NCBI RefSeq assembly: GCF_921294215.1
Contig: NZ_CAKLDM010000001.1
Coordinates: 124,001 to 188,000 of the forward strand
Length of the DNA stretch: 64,000 nucleotides
Direction: 5' to 3'
From: Vibrio marisflavi CECT 7928
GTDB taxonomy: Bacteria; Pseudomonadota; Gammaproteobacteria; Enterobacterales; Vibrionaceae
The position numbers and the translations under genes were made by a program. This document shows positions 62,573 through 64,000 of the stretch, in pieces (within the stretch, counting starts at the first letter, position 1; each line of letters begins with the position of its first letter). The notes below the pieces were generated by a model. It searched no databases and was not told the origin of the DNA. It saw only the letters and a program-made list of their open reading frames with translations.

Positions 62573-64000
62573 CTAAGCGTTGCTATCCGATAGTCTTTCC
62601 GAGCTTGAAAGGTGGATGAAGTGCAGGTGCTTTTCATATTGGGTGATAGCATCTGCGATAACTTGCTCTTCGGTGTAGCCCAGCACATCGTAATCTTGGC
62701 CTCCTTGATGGAGGAAAACTTCAGCGCGGTAGTACTGGTTGTACTCTTCTTCTGCATAAGAAGGTACAGAAAACGGAATCAATTTGATGCAATAGTGAAA
62801 GTCCGTTGCGTCATCCTTGTGGACAACCATGAGCACTTGCTCCTGATTTTCTTCCATATCGACCGAAAAGCCAAGACTGACAAAATGCTCAGACAGTTTT
62901 TCAAGTGCTGGGATGGCAACAGACAATATGAAACTATCCGCTTCTTTCTGTTTCGGGTGGCTTACGAGTGCATCCAATCGTTCTTTCCAGTTTACGTTGA
63001 CTTGAGAGTACTGAACGATATTAGTGTGATTGTTGACACTATAGTGAAGCATGTAGTCTTCTCTGAGCGCTTTTAACAGGCTGTAGCAGAATACCAGCAT
63101 GACCAACATAAATGGGAATGCACTGGCGATAGTAAGCGTCTGCAATGCTTGCAGGCCGCCCGCAAAGATAGTGGTAGCAGCGATAACGCCAATCAGTGCT
63201 GTCCAGAACACTCGCTGCCAGACAGGAGTATTGCTTTCACCACCTGAAGCGAGGTTGTCGATAACAAGGGCACCAGAGTCAGCAGAGGTAATGAAAAACG
63301 TAACAACAAGAAAGACCGACAGCAACGAGAACAACTTAGCCATAGGGTAGTGTTCAAAGAACACAAACAAGGCTACGGGAACATTGCTGTTAACGGTTTC
63401 GGCTAGTTGGGTTGCACCTTCTTGAGCAATTGCATGAATCGCCGAGTTGCCGAATGCTGTCATCCACAAGAAAGTGAAACCTGCGGGGATCAGAAGTACG
63501 CCGATGATAAATTCACGGATAGTTCGACCTTTAGAAATTCGGGCAATAAAAACCCCAACAAATGGTGACCAAGAAATCCACCAACCCCAATAAAGTAGTG
63601 TCCAACCACCCAGCCAAGACTCTTTCGGTTGATAGGCGTAGAGGTTAAAGGTAGAGCTCACCAAGTTACTTAGATACAAGCCCGTATTTTGTACAAAGGA
63701 GCGAAGAATTAACTCGGTTGGCCCAAAGACAAGAACACCAATAAGCAGAATAACCGCAGCTAGAATGTTTACGTTGGATAAAAATTTGATGCCTTTATCT
63801 AAGCCAGAGACGACGGATAGGGTGGCTAAGCAGGTTATCGCAATAATCAAAACTAGCTGTAACGTACTGCTTTGCGGAATATGGAATAAGAAGTGAAGTC
63901 CGGCATTGAGTTGCTGCACTCCGTATCCGAGTGAAGTGGCCACACCAAACAGTGTTCCAAGCACAGCAAATGTGTCAGCAATGTGCCCTATCGGCCCGTA
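62573..64000 (-). CDS. BCCT-family transporter (C-terminal part, runs off window)
   Basis: The frame is open to the window edge; only the last 475 or so residues are in view. The core has GPIGHIADTFAVLGTLFG at the visible start and the signature WWISWSPFVGVFIARISKG. After the last helix about 155 cytoplasmic residues remain, as in BetT-type carriers, where the tail senses osmotic strength. The substrate should be a betaine, choline or carnitine-like compound. The N-terminus is missing because the window ends. Confidence 0.9.
   Translation of the reverse strand, partial: YGPIGHIADTFAVLGTLFGVATSLGYGVQQLNAGLHFLFHIPQSSTLQLVLIIAITCLATLSVVSGLDKGIKFLSNVNILAAVILLIGVLVFGPTELILRSFVQNTGLYLSNLVSSTFNLYAYQPKESWLGGWTLLYWGWWISWSPFVGVFIARISKGRTIREFIIGVLLIPAGFTFLWMTAFGNSAIHAIAQEGATQLAETVNSNVPVALFVFFEHYPMAKLFSLLSVFLVVTFFITSADSGALVIDNLASGGESNTPVWQRVFWTALIGVIAATTIFAGGLQALQTLTIASAFPFMLVMLVFCYSLLKALREDYMLHYSVNNHTNIVQYSQVNVNWKERLDALVSHPKQKEADSFILSVAIPALEKLSEHFVSLGFSVDMEENQEQVLMVVHKDDATDFHYCIKLIPFSVPSYAEEEYNQYYRAEVFLHQGGQDYDVLGYTEEQVIADAITQYEKHLHFIHLSSSERLSDSNA

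Noticed and set aside
1..64000. CRISPR array, tRNA, rRNA or insertion sequence
   Set aside because: I saw no regularly spaced repeats, no cloverleaf-like tRNA sequences and no transposase genes anywhere in the window.

Overview
The window looks like a gammaproteobacterial chromosome segment from a Vibrio, most likely the coralliilyticus/tubiashii-type branch. Evidence is the mid-40s GC, protein sequences that read as Vibrio, and a locus encoding a DUF1521 autocleavage protein known from V. coralliilyticus. The mix of accessory metabolism, orphan sensors and secretion genes would suit the second chromosome, but that is inference. I see no tRNA, rRNA, insertion sequence or CRISPR array.

Layout. 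(1) 1-5.4 kb: the edge of a type III secretion locus related to Salmonella SPI-2. It holds a small LcrR-like protein, a class I chaperone with an effector carrying a C-x5-R phosphatase motif like SopB/IpgD, an EspA/SseB-like protein interrupted by a DUF1521 self-cleaving domain, and an SscB/SseF-like chaperone-effector pair. (2) 5.6-19.4 kb: mixed accessory genes, including two transporters, a CHASE-GGDEF diguanylate cyclase, a LysR/SDR pair, an aromatic amino acid permease, GalR next to an exported fumarylacetoacetase-fold protein, an orphan solute-binding protein and ArfB. (3) 19.5-25.2 kb: gluconate uptake and Entner-Doudoroff genes (gntP, gntK-edd-eda, gntR) with recognisable GntR operators. 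(4) 25.6-31 kb: a six-gene PTS operon like E. coli cmtBA-yggPDC, ending in a PHP phosphatase. (5) 31-41.7 kb: a lone 443-aa protein of unknown function with effector-like features, AraC regulators, YfeH, a Cys-rich protein, a thioesterase and a LemA/M48 protease pair. (6) 41.8-44.5 kb: DMT exporter, ElaA-type acetyltransferase, Crp-like regulator and small proteins. (7) 44.9-49.7 kb: cyoABCDE, the bo3-type quinol oxidase. (8) 50.3-53.5 kb, divergent from cyo: a tightly coupled operon resembling hydrogen cyanide synthase hcnABC plus a small membrane protein. (9) 53.7-64 kb: carboxylesterase, two more orphan solute-binding proteins, LysR, a HAD phosphatase, a formate/nitrite-type channel, a MocR regulator opposite a flavin split-barrel protein, and the C-terminal part of a BCCT transporter that runs off the window.

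How the genes work together. The gnt cluster imports, phosphorylates and splits gluconate to pyruvate and glyceraldehyde-3-phosphate under GntR control. The cmt-like operon probably imports a polyol as its phosphate, then oxidises, rephosphorylates and dephosphorylates it; the substrate is unknown. The hcn-like operon would oxidise glycine to HCN and CO2, and it faces a respiratory oxidase operon across a 0.67-kb control region. The most novel points are the domain architectures at the type III locus, a possible RNA hairpin over the effector-chaperone ribosome site, the hcn-like operon with its extra membrane protein, and the operator architecture at galR and gntR.
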